Assembly: GCA_964581895.1 (NCBI GenBank)
Contig: CAZOPR010000003.1
Span: 186,001 to 250,000, forward strand
From: Exilispira sp964581895
GTDB lineage: Bacteria; Spirochaetota; JAAYUW01
Length of the DNA: 64,000 nucleotides
Direction: 5' to 3'
Positions within the stretch are counted from its first letter, which is position 1. Each line of letters opens with the position of its first letter. Shown piece after piece: positions 1 to 7,612 of this stretch. The notes under the pieces were generated by a model. The model searched no databases, had not been told where the DNA came from, and saw only the letters and a program-made list of their open reading frames with translations. The position numbers and the translations under genes are program-made.

Positions 1-28
1 ATATTATGCTATTTTTTATCCAAGACAT
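1..28 (-). CDS. livM: LivM-type ABC permease, N-terminal fragment (cut by window edge)
   Basis: Only the first nine codons are in the window. An ATG on the minus strand at 28-26 opens a frame reading MSWIKNSI, preceded by the ribosome-binding site AAAGGAAAGG just upstream inside the end of livH. The Liv cluster here has livK, livG, livF and livH but no livM, and livM is the expected second permease of this transporter class. The identity is inferred from position, not from sequence content. Confidence 0.45.
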
Positions 29-29
29 A

Positions 30-974
30 TTAGACCTTTCCTTTAAATTTTGCTCCAAAAATACCTGTTGGTTTTATGATTAAAGTTATAATTATTATAA
101 GAAGTATTATCGAAAGTTGTAAATCAACAGAGTTGATTGAAGAGATACCAGATTTAGTTAAAAGCTGGTCTAAACCTAAAATAACAAGCTTTTCCAGTAC
201 ACCAAGGATAAGACCTCCAGCAAATGCTCCAACAAAACTTGAAAATCCACCAAAAACTGCTGCTGTGAATCCATAAAGCTGAAAATTGACAAGCATGATA
301 GGATTTACAGTTGTCTTTGGAGCTACTAAAAAGCCAGCGAAAACTGCTGTTGATATACCCAAAGCCCATGCCAAACTATCTGTAAAATTAACATTAATGC
401 CGACTACTTTGGCCCCCACCTCATCTTCAGATCTTGCCATAAGTGCAAGTCCTGGTTTTGTCCATCTTGAAAATAATATTATCATAACAGATACTAAAGT
501 CGCAACTAAAAAATTTGCGAAATCATTTGCAGGAATAATAAGAGGAAAATTGTTTGGATTTAGTTTTTGTGGTAGATATAATAATTTTGGCGGGAATGAA
601 AAAATATCCTTAAAAAGAAGAGGTTGTGTTCCCCATATTATTAAAGCGATTCCTTCAAAAATAAGAAGTACTCCAAGGGTTATTATAAGCATAGAACTAT
701 GAGATAACCCATTTACTTTTTTCATCAAAATTTTATCCATGAAAATACCAAGAACTGATCCAAAAATAACACCAACAAGAATTGAAAGGAATAGGTTTTT
801 TGTCAAAGCAAGTATTGTCCAACCGACAAAAACACCTATCATACCAGAGTTGCCATGTGCGAAATTCATAACTCCAGTTGTTCGATAGATTAATGATAAT
901 CCAAGGCCAATTATCCCATAAAGAGATCCGGAAAACAACCCGAATATTATAGATTGCAAAATCCTAACAAGCAT
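30..974 (-). CDS. livH: Branched-chain amino-acid-type ABC transporter permease LivH
   Basis: A 314-residue integral membrane protein with about eight hydrophobic segments. It carries the LivH hallmark near its N-terminus (GLSLIYRTTGVMNFAHG) and the permease loop around residues 180-200 (ALMARSEDEVGAKVVGIN) that contacts the ATPases. It forms one half of the inner-membrane channel of a hydrophobic amino acid or carboxylate importer. It follows livF by nine bases with a GGAG ribosome-binding site, so it is translated from the same message as livG and livF. Full length for the family. The actual substrate cannot be read from the sequence. Confidence 0.93.
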   Translation of the reverse strand: MLVRILQSIIFGLFSGSLYGIIGLGLSLIYRTTGVMNFAHGNSGMIGVFVGWTILALTKNLFLSILVGVIFGSVLGIFMDKILMKKVNGLSHSSMLIITLGVLLIFEGIALIIWGTQPLLFKDIFSFPPKLLYLPQKLNPNNFPLIIPANDFANFLVATLVSVMIILFSRWTKPGLALMARSEDEVGAKVVGINVNFTDSLAWALGISTAVFAGFLVAPKTTVNPIMLVNFQLYGFTAAVFGGFSSFVGAFAGGLILGVLEKLVILGLDQLLTKSGISSINSVDLQLSIILLIIIITLIIKPTGIFGAKFKGKV

Positions 975-983
975 TTTTAACTC

Positions 984-1679
984 CTAGATACCTAAATATG
1001 CCTTTCTAACAGAATCTTCATTTAAAAGTTTTTTAGATGCTCCTTCTACCACAACTTTTCCATTTTCAAGTATATATGCTCTATCAGCAAATGATAAAGC
1101 TTGATATGCATTTTGCTCTATCAATAAAATCGAGATCCCTAATTTTTTTAGTTCACCCAAAGCCATATAAACCTGATCTACAATTATTGGAGCAAGTCCT
1201 AAAGATGGTTCATCAAGCATGAGCAATTTAGGATCTGCCATTAAAGCTCTCCCTATCGCAAGCATCTGCTGTTCACCGCCAGAAAGATAACCTGAAATCT
1301 GTTTTTTTCTTTCGTAAAGTTTTGGAAAAAGTTCATATACTAGTTTTATCTGTTTTTTGACATTACCTCTTGAAAAAGATCCAAGTTTTAAGTTCTCTTC
1401 CACAGTTAAAGAAGGAAAAATTCTTCTTCCTTCTGGACAAAGTATCATACCATTTTTTACTCTTTTGTTATATGGTAGTTTTGATATATCTTGCTCTTTA
1501 TAAAAAATCATACCTTTTGAATCGACAATACCAGAAATACCGTATAACAAAGAGCTTTTACCCGCACCATTTACTCCAATTACAGTAACAACTTCTTTCT
1601 CAGTTAAGTTTAATGAAACAGATTTAACAGCTTCTATCTTTCCATAAGAAACTGAAAATTTATTTATTTCTAATATCAT
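984..1679 (-). CDS. livF: Branched-chain amino-acid-type ABC transporter ATPase LivF
   Basis: 231 residues, full length for LivF. Visible motifs are Walker A (GVNGAGKSSLL, about residues 34-44), the ABC signature (YLSGGEQQML), Walker B with catalytic Glu (LLMLDEPSLGL) and the H-loop position, which here reads LLIEQNAYQAL, the Gln-Asn variant normal in LivF. Its start overlaps the 3' end of livG by 20 bases, a sign of translational coupling. It energises transport together with LivG on the cytoplasmic face. An AGGGAA ribosome-binding site precedes the chosen ATG. Confidence 0.94.
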   Translation of the reverse strand: MILEINKFSVSYGKIEAVKSVSLNLTEKEVVTVIGVNGAGKSSLLYGISGIVDSKGMIFYKEQDISKLPYNKRVKNGMILCPEGRRIFPSLTVEENLKLGSFSRGNVKKQIKLVYELFPKLYERKKQISGYLSGGEQQMLAIGRALMADPKLLMLDEPSLGLAPIIVDQVYMALGELKKLGISILLIEQNAYQALSFADRAYILENGKVVVEGASKKLLNEDSVRKAYLGI

Positions 1680-2424
1680 ATGAATTCCCTAAATATACTC
1701 TAATTACATCTTCATTTTTCGATATATTTTCTGGTTTTCCACTGGCTATAAATTTTCCAAAATCCATAACAGTCACAATATCTGAAATCCTCATAACAAG
1801 ATTCATGTCATGTTCAACCAATAAAATTGTTAAACCCATTGATTTTAATTTTAGTAAAATCTCATCAAGTTCCTTTTTTTCATCTGTATTTAATCCAGCT
1901 GCAGGCTCATCAAGAAGAAGAATTTTTGGTTTAACGGCTAAAGCTCTTGCAAGTTCAACTTTTTTTAATATTCCATAAGGTAATGAACCTATATAAGAAT
2001 TCATTCTGTTTTGAATACCAAAAATCGCTGCACTATTAAAAGCAATTTCTTCAGCTTCTTTCAAGAATTTCGAATATGATCTGAAAATTGATGATAAAAT
2101 ATTACCTTTATACTTATATGTCAAAGCAGCTATTATATTATCTTTTATTGTTTGATATGGTGAAAGTTTTAAATTCTGGAAGGTCCTGACAATTCCATAA
2201 TTTATTATCTCATATGGTTTTTTATCGAGGATATTAACATTTTCAAAACTTATTTCACCAGAATCAACATCAACAATTCTTGTAATTGTATTAAAAAGAG
2301 TAGTTTTTCCAGCGCCATTTGGACCTATAAGGGCATGAATAGTTCCTTTTTCTACCAAAAGATTCATTTTATTTACAGCAACTAATCCACCAAAACTGAC
2401 TGTTATATCCTTACAGTTTAACAT
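1660..2424 (-). CDS. livG: Branched-chain amino-acid-type ABC transporter ATPase LivG
   Basis: 254 residues. Walker A (GPNGAGKTTLF), the LivG-specific stretch (GIVRTFQNLKLSPYQT), a signature segment that reads LPYGILKKVELARAL rather than LSGGQ, Walker B (LLLDEPAAGLN) and the switch His (LLVEHDMNLVM) are all visible. The Y-G-x-x-K form of the signature is common in LivG proteins. Pairs with LivF as the cytoplasmic ATPase dimer. A GGGAG ribosome-binding site precedes the ATG. Located downstream of livK behind an intercistronic hairpin, so it is probably expressed at a lower level than the binding protein. Confidence 0.94.
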   Translation of the reverse strand: MLNCKDITVSFGGLVAVNKMNLLVEKGTIHALIGPNGAGKTTLFNTITRIVDVDSGEISFENVNILDKKPYEIINYGIVRTFQNLKLSPYQTIKDNIIAALTYKYKGNILSSIFRSYSKFLKEAEEIAFNSAAIFGIQNRMNSYIGSLPYGILKKVELARALAVKPKILLLDEPAAGLNTDEKKELDEILLKLKSMGLTILLVEHDMNLVMRISDIVTVMDFGKFIASGKPENISKNEDVIRVYLGNSYDIRNK

Positions 2425-2445
2425 TCTGTTTCTCCCAAATCAATT

Positions 2446-2498
2446 AAAAAAGCCACTGAAATCATATTCAAGATAAATCTATTAAGATTTCAGTGGCT
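2446..2498 (-). terminator. Intercistronic hairpin between livK and livG (attenuator or partial terminator)
   Basis: A perfect 13-bp inverted repeat (2451-2463 with 2486-2498, arms AGCCACTGAAATC and GATTTCAGTGGCT) with a 22-base loop. Read on the minus strand the second arm runs into six T residues, as in a Rho-independent terminator. It starts 16 bases after the livK stop. Inference: it lets some polymerase through to livGFH and stabilises the livK message, giving excess binding protein. Confidence 0.75.
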
Positions 2499-2514
2499 TA
2501 AAATAGGTTATCTA

Positions 2515-3705
2515 CTAATCCATTGTAATCCAATCAAAAGCTTTTTCCAAAGTTCCATCCTCTTTAAATCGCAAGATATACATTGTTTGAACACCCAATC
2601 TTGCCTTGTTTCCTTTGACTTTTATAGGACCATAGGTAATCATAGGGCTTATTTTTCCGATCCACTTATCCATTGACTCTAATGCTGTTATCAATTTTTC
2701 TCTTGTGAGATTTTTTCCTGCTCTGTTAAGAGCTTCTGTGAAGATTTCTGCAGCAATCATACCTGCAACAGCATAAGCATTAGGAATTTCACCAGCGAAA
2801 GTTGCTTGATAAACTTTTATAAAATGAGCATTAGGATCTGTAAAATCAACATTTACCCATGCTAAAGCTTCAACCCCAGCAGCGATATTTGCACCAGCAA
2901 TTGCTGCAAATGTTGGATCTGCATTTGAGTAAGTCAAAAGATAATTTTGTTTTGTTAATCCAAATTGTTTAGCCTGTTTAACAAAATTTGAAGATTGTGG
3001 AACAAATAACATAACTATTACAGCATCTGCATTGGCTTCAGTAAGTTTTACAATATTTGATGAGAAATCAGTAGCAGTAGGTTCAATCGGTATTTCAGCT
3101 GCTAAACTCATACCTTTCTTTGATAGAGTGTTTTTTACAGATGCAAGTTCTTCTTTCCCATCATCTGTATTTCTATAGACGATAGCAATTCTTTTTGCTT
3201 TTTTCTGCTCAACAAGATACTTCGCTGCAATAGCACCTTCTGTTGTATAGTTTGGTTGTACACCAAAAATATATCTTTTTGGAGGTATTGTTAAAATACC
3301 AGCGCCAGCTGCTTGATAAACATAAGGAATCTTTTGTGCTTCGACATAATCCATTATAGCAAGATTACCAGGAGCACCTAAACCACAAACAAGAGCAAAT
3401 ACCTTGTCGGATTCGACTAATCTTTTAACTTCAACGACAGTGTTGGAAGGGTTGAAAGCATCATCTGCGACTATAATGTTGATCTTTCTTCCAAAAACAC
3501 CGCCATTTGCATTTACCCAGTTAAAATAAGCATCAAGACCTTTTTTAACTGGAACCCCTATCGCAGCAACAGGACCGGAAAGGGCTTGAAAAGAACCAAT
3601 TTTGATTTCAGTAGCTGTGATACCATTTGTATCACCTGGGTTAGCCTGAGAAAAGACGATCGTTACAGCTAGTAGAATCAAGATAGCAAGATAGACTTTT
3701 TTCAT
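2515..3705 (-). CDS. livK: Periplasmic substrate-binding protein, LivK / ANF-receptor type
   Basis: 396 residues with a cleavable signal peptide (MKKVYLAILILLAVTIVFSQA, cleavage around residue 21). The mature protein starts with the classic type I binding-protein fold: EIKIGSFQALSGPVAAIG, then KINIIVADDAFNPSNTV, as in branched-chain amino acid, amide and carboxylate receptors. It captures substrate in the periplasm and delivers it to LivHM. A strong AGGAGG ribosome-binding site lies directly upstream. It lies 79 bases downstream of the KAS III-like gene at 3785 on the same strand and probably shares its transcript. Ligand unknown; aromatic or aliphatic acids are as possible as leucine. Confidence 0.92.
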   Translation of the reverse strand: MKKVYLAILILLAVTIVFSQANPGDTNGITATEIKIGSFQALSGPVAAIGVPVKKGLDAYFNWVNANGGVFGRKINIIVADDAFNPSNTVVEVKRLVESDKVFALVCGLGAPGNLAIMDYVEAQKIPYVYQAAGAGILTIPPKRYIFGVQPNYTTEGAIAAKYLVEQKKAKRIAIVYRNTDDGKEELASVKNTLSKKGMSLAAEIPIEPTATDFSSNIVKLTEANADAVIVMLFVPQSSNFVKQAKQFGLTKQNYLLTYSNADPTFAAIAGANIAAGVEALAWVNVDFTDPNAHFIKVYQATFAGEIPNAYAVAGMIAAEIFTEALNRAGKNLTREKLITALESMDKWIGKISPMITYGPIKVKGNKARLGVQTMYILRFKEDGTLEKAFDWITMD

Positions 3706-3784
3706 ATATCCTCCTATAAAAAGTCAATATTTTATTAACTGCTTATCAATCTTAGAAATTCTTAAAAAATCTTAAAATAAAAAG

Positions 3785-4801
3785 TTACTCTCTAACATCT
3801 CCCCATTTTATGACAGATGCAGCCCAAACAAAACCAAGTCCAGCTCCAACAAGAACAATATTTGAATTTTTCTTTATTTTACCAGTTGCCAGTCCCAGTT
3901 CAATAGATAGTATTTGGTCATTTTGCCCAAGATGGCCATATTCTTCAAGATATGTTGTCTGACTTTCTGAAAGACCTAACTCCTGAATTATAGCATTATG
4001 AGCAGATCTTTTAAAATGAAGAATTGCAAGATAATCTATATCTTTTCTTGTTAGATTTCCAGATTTTTCCAGAGCAATATCAATAACTTTGAAAAAGTTT
4101 GGCAATGTCCTTTCATTAAGTTTTTTCTTAAATTCTTCTTCATCATTAACTACAAAATGTGCCTTTTTTAAATCTTCTTCTTTAACAGGCCAGTTTTTGG
4201 AACCAAATACAGGGAAAATGCAATCTGTGGAAAATGAACCATCTCCTAAAAAACTGGAAGCCAAAATTATATTTTTTTCAGCATTTTTTTGCAATACTGC
4301 CGCAGCGCCACAACTCCCTATATCTAACATAAATCTTGTTGTTGGTTCACTCAAATCTATTAAATCATTATTTCTATATCCCGAAACAAGCAAAACAGTA
4401 TATAAATCATCCCTTGCTATCATCATAGATTTTGCGACATCAAGAGCCATCATGAAAGAACCGCACATTCCCTCCATATCAAAGCTCCAAGCATTTTTTG
4501 CCCCTATTTTATCCGCTACATAAAGTCCAGCTAACCAACTTGGATAATCCTTATGCTGAGCACCAAACCAGATAATCAGATCAATCTTTTCAGAAGAAAT
4601 CTGAGCTTTTTCTAAAGCAATTTTAGCTGCTTGAAAGCCCATTTCGGCAGTTGTCTCGTCTTTATTTGCAATAGGCTTTTTTATTACTCCAAATTTTTCT
4701 TTAATAACATCTTCTGGAATATCTGTTTTTGAGGAAATCTCTTTGGCTGTTATAAAGTTTTTAGGTATATATATCCCTGTAGATATTAAACCAATATCCA
4801 T
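3785..4801 (-). CDS. KAS III / HMG-CoA-synthase-like thiolase-fold enzyme (copy 1)
   Basis: 338 residues from the ATG at 4801, which follows AGGTAGG; the TTG two codons earlier lies inside that site. The fold markers of beta-ketoacyl-ACP synthase III are present: a nucleophile Cys at about 113 (DMEGMCGSF), the C-terminal DYLAILHFKRSAH with His262 near the catalytic-His position, and YGHLGQNDQ where FabH has the Asn motif, so His290 stands for Asn. These differences set it apart from housekeeping FabH. No acyl carrier protein or fatty acid genes are nearby. Its neighbours are an amino-acid-type transporter and, divergently, acyl-CoA genes, so condensation or transfer of CoA esters is likelier than lipid synthesis. 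Exact reaction unknown. Confidence 0.75.
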   Translation of the reverse strand: MDIGLISTGIYIPKNFITAKEISSKTDIPEDVIKEKFGVIKKPIANKDETTAEMGFQAAKIALEKAQISSEKIDLIIWFGAQHKDYPSWLAGLYVADKIGAKNAWSFDMEGMCGSFMMALDVAKSMMIARDDLYTVLLVSGYRNNDLIDLSEPTTRFMLDIGSCGAAAVLQKNAEKNIILASSFLGDGSFSTDCIFPVFGSKNWPVKEEDLKKAHFVVNDEEEFKKKLNERTLPNFFKVIDIALEKSGNLTRKDIDYLAILHFKRSAHNAIIQELGLSESQTTYLEEYGHLGQNDQILSIELGLATGKIKKNSNIVLVGAGLGFVWAASVIKWGDVRE

Positions 4802-4939
4802 AATCAACCTACCTAAAAGAAAACTTTTTTTAATAATTTATAACATTCTTCTTCAAATATAATAATAATATAATTCTTCTAAAATAATATAATTCTTCTA
4901 AAACCTTTTGGGATAATCAATTCTAATTTTTTGAATTAA

Positions 4940-4960
4940 AAGTGATTCATCTCTCAATTT
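4940..4960. promoter_or_regulatory. Candidate TetR operator, left copy
   Basis: The 21-bp stretch beginning AAGTGATTCATCTCTC matches the copy at 5257-5277 at 18 of 21 positions in direct orientation. The core GTGATTCAT is a near-palindrome. It lies about 139 bases upstream of the KAS III-like gene on the minus strand. Assignment to the adjacent TetR protein is inferred from proximity and duplication. Confidence 0.5.
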
Positions 4961-5256
4961 ATTCATTTAAATAAGATTTAAATTTTTATTGTCAAGAGAT
5001 TTTTTTAAATTTTTTAATTTTTTTTATATCAATTTTAATAAATTGAATTTTATGTTTGTTTATTAATATTTTTTTATTATCAAAATATTTAACTAATTTT
5101 TTTAGGTATTTACTTATATTTATTTAATATTTTCCCTTGATTAATTCAAATATACATTTATATTATTTTTCGCCTTTTCCCATTTTTCAAAATATTTTTC
5201 ATTTGTTTTTACAAAATACTTGAAATTTTTTTGAATTATTTTATTATTTATTTGTT

Positions 5257-5277
5257 AAGTGAATCACCTCTTAATTT
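5257..5277. promoter_or_regulatory. Candidate TetR operator, right copy
   Basis: Second copy of the 21-bp site, beginning AAGTGAATCACCTCTT. Its core GTGAATCAC is a perfect nine-base palindrome with a central A. It ends seven bases before a TATAAC that could be the -10 element of the regulator operon, which is the position expected for a repressor site. It lies 64 bases upstream of the regulator start codon. Confidence 0.55.
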
Positions 5278-5341
5278 CACTGCTATAACCTTTTTTATAT
5301 TTAGGTTTTGAGTAAGTTAAAAGCATCTTAGAAGGCTTACA

Positions 5342-6505
5342 ATGGTTAAGATAAAAAAAGATGAGTCAGATTCCTTTAATAAAATTATCAACTCAGCTAT
5401 AAAGCTTTTTTCTAAAAATTGGTACTCTTCAGTATCGATAGCAGCTATCTGTCGAAAAGCTAAGATTTCAAATGGTCTATTTTATCATTATTTTTCAAAT
5501 AAAGAAGAATTAATAAAGCATATTTTAGAAAAAACTGTAAATGAAATTGAGCAAATGCTTAGTAATATAGATGGGAAAAATTTGAATGAAAAGATAAGTA
5601 GTCTTGCCAATTCTCTTTATAGATATACTTCAAGTAACAAAGAATTGATAATAGTTTTTAGAGAGGGACAATATAGATATTTTGAATATGAAAGAAGACT
5701 TTTTCAAATCTATAAAAACATATTAAAAAAAATATTAAATAAAGATATTCCTCTTTCTCTTTATATTTTTATATTTGGCGGTTTAAGATGGGTTTGCATA
5801 AGAAAAGAACTTTATGGTTCAAATCTTTCTATTGAATATGCAAAAAATATAATAATGAATGGTATTTTTAATGACTTCGATTTTGATTTAAATAAAATTA
5901 TTAGTCTGCCTATAAGATTGCCTGATTTAAACTATCCACTTCAAAGTAAAGATAGACTTATCGATGCTGGGAAAATACTATTTGGTCAAAAAGAGTATTA
6001 TGAAGTCAATATCTCAAATATTACTGAAAAAGCAAATCTTGCTATTGGTTCATTTTACAAGTATTTTCAAAGTAAAAAATCATTCTTTGAACTTTTAGTT
6101 GAAATATCTGGTAAGCAAATCCGACATTTTATAAATGAAAATTTAGGTGAAAATTTAAACAGATTAGAAATTGAAATAAGAGGAATATTTTTATTTTTAA
6201 ATTACTTAAAATACGATAGAAATTGTTATAATATAGTTAGAGAAGCTGAATTTGTATCTCCACAAAAAGCAAAAGAGTATTATGAGGCATTTGTAAAAGG
6301 CTATAAAAAACAGAATAATTCCTTTATAAATGAAAGCAATTTTGACAACAATCCAGAATATCTTGAAACAATCATAGAATTTTTACTTGGTATCTCTCAC
6401 TATTTTGGAATAGAATATATTTTTGATAACAGCAATATTGATTTATATCAAACATTAAACGAGCTTGCATTTTTACTCCAAAATGGATTGAAAAATGAAA
6501 AGTAA
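5342..6505 (+). CDS. TetR/AcrR-type regulator with two tandem DNA-binding domains
   Basis: 387 residues, about twice the usual TetR length. Two full TetR helix-turn-helix domains are visible. The first, residues 12-58, contains VSIAAICRKAKISNGLFYHYFSNKEEL in essence; the second, residues 203-250, has the same pattern around VNISNITEKANLAIGSFYKYF. Each is followed by a helical region of 120-140 residues, so the protein looks like a TetR dimer fused into one chain. The two halves are only weakly similar to each other outside the HTH. It heads the operon of acyl-CoA enzymes and diverges from the Liv operon, so it probably senses the substrate or a CoA ester and controls both. AGAAGG ribosome-binding site. 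Confidence 0.85.
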   Translation: MVKIKKDESDSFNKIINSAIKLFSKNWYSSVSIAAICRKAKISNGLFYHYFSNKEELIKHILEKTVNEIEQMLSNIDGKNLNEKISSLANSLYRYTSSNKELIIVFREGQYRYFEYERRLFQIYKNILKKILNKDIPLSLYIFIFGGLRWVCIRKELYGSNLSIEYAKNIIMNGIFNDFDFDLNKIISLPIRLPDLNYPLQSKDRLIDAGKILFGQKEYYEVNISNITEKANLAIGSFYKYFQSKKSFFELLVEISGKQIRHFINENLGENLNRLEIEIRGIFLFLNYLKYDRNCYNIVREAEFVSPQKAKEYYEAFVKGYKKQNNSFINESNFDNNPEYLETIIEFLLGISHYFGIEYIFDNSNIDLYQTLNELAFLLQNGLKNEK

Positions 6506-6534
6506 TAAAAAAAATATAAAAGGGGGGCCAAGAT

Positions 6535-7569
6535 ATGAGAAAAATAGCCATTTTAGGTTCTGGTAGTTACTTCCCGGGAGAACCTATTGATAGTGATGAG
6601 CTTATGAAACTTGCAAATATATCATTTGATAAAGAAAAAATAGAAAATCTGATTGGCATTAAGAAGCGTCATATCGCAAAATTTAGAAAAATAGATGAAA
6701 CTACTGCTGATTTTGCACATAAAGCAAGCTTAAATGCAATAAAATCTTCCAACATTAAAACAGAGGAAATTGATTTAATTATAGTAGCAACAGATACACC
6801 AGAATATATAAGTCCTGCAACATCAATTGTGCTTCAGGGAAGACTACAGGGTTATCAAAGTAATACAATGGTTTTTGATATATCGGCTTCTTGTGCAAGC
6901 TTTGTCACAGCATTTGATGCAGCAGCAAGGATGATGAAAAGTAATCAAAGTATTAGAAATGCCCTTGTTGTTGGTGTTTATAATATGACAAGATATGTAA
7001 GAAATGAAGATACTTTTGGCTGGTCTATTTTTGCAGATGGAGCTGGAGCAATAATACTAGGGGATTCAAAAAATATTAGTAGTAATAATAGAGATGATTC
7101 AAATATTTCTGATTATATTGATGGCGAATTTATTTCCGATGGTACGCAATGGAATTTCATTGGAGTTTATGCTGGTGGTACAAGAAAGATAATAACTAAA
7201 GATATTTTAGATAGTAAAAGCTATGGTCTTGAGTTAATTCAAAGGCTCCCACCAGATAGGAATATTAAACTTTGGCCTCCTTTAGTTCAATCTTTGTGCC
7301 AAAAAGTAAGTTTAAAACTTGATGAGATCGATTATTTTATTTTTACCCAGATAAACAAAAGTGTAATTATCGAAGTTATGAAAATATTAAATCAACCTAT
7401 TGAAAAAGCCATAATGGTGATGGATAAATATGGTTATACTGGCTCAGCATGTGTCCCAACAGCTTTTGATGAAGCTGTTAAAGAAAGGAAGATAAAAAGA
7501 GGCGACAAGATACTATTTTGCGCAAGCGGTGCTGGTCTTGCCGTCGGTGCAAATATTTTTGTTTATTAG
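6535..7569 (+). CDS. KAS III-like protein lacking the canonical His and Asn (copy 2)
   Basis: 344 residues, full KAS III length. Residues around 115-125 (DISASCASF) supply the nucleophile Cys120. The segment equivalent to FabH's HQAN motif reads DYFIFTQIN, placing Thr271 at the His position. The segment equivalent to GNTSAAS reads GYTGSACVP, placing Tyr301 at the Asn position. The residues that stabilise decarboxylative condensation therefore appear absent while the acylatable Cys is kept. It may be an acyltransferase, or act in a complex with the thiolase two genes downstream. It follows the regulator by 29 bases with an AGGGGGG ribosome-binding site. It resembles copy 1 only at fold level. 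Confidence 0.75.
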   Translation: MRKIAILGSGSYFPGEPIDSDELMKLANISFDKEKIENLIGIKKRHIAKFRKIDETTADFAHKASLNAIKSSNIKTEEIDLIIVATDTPEYISPATSIVLQGRLQGYQSNTMVFDISASCASFVTAFDAAARMMKSNQSIRNALVVGVYNMTRYVRNEDTFGWSIFADGAGAIILGDSKNISSNNRDDSNISDYIDGEFISDGTQWNFIGVYAGGTRKIITKDILDSKSYGLELIQRLPPDRNIKLWPPLVQSLCQKVSLKLDEIDYFIFTQINKSVIIEVMKILNQPIEKAIMVMDKYGYTGSACVPTAFDEAVKERKIKRGDKILFCASGAGLAVGANIFVY

Positions 7570-7612
7570 CAACTTTTTAAAAATATTTTTATAAAATAAT
7601 TAAGGGGATTTT

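Larger units (their letters stand above)
4802..5341. promoter_or_regulatory. Divergent control region between the Liv/KAS III and TetR/acyl-CoA operons
   Basis: A 540-base AT-rich spacer separating two divergently transcribed operons. It holds two near-identical 21-bp sites (listed separately), a perfect 19-bp tandem duplication at 4864-4901 (unit AATAATATAATTCTTCTAA), and a possible -10 element TATAAC at 5284-5289 ahead of the regulator gene. No ORF in it looks like a gene. Its length is unusual for this compact genome. Confidence 0.6.

Noticed and set aside
4089..4523. Plus-strand ORF of 144 codons opposite the KAS III-like gene
   Set aside because: It lies wholly antisense to a well-supported gene and its composition follows the reversed codons of that gene.
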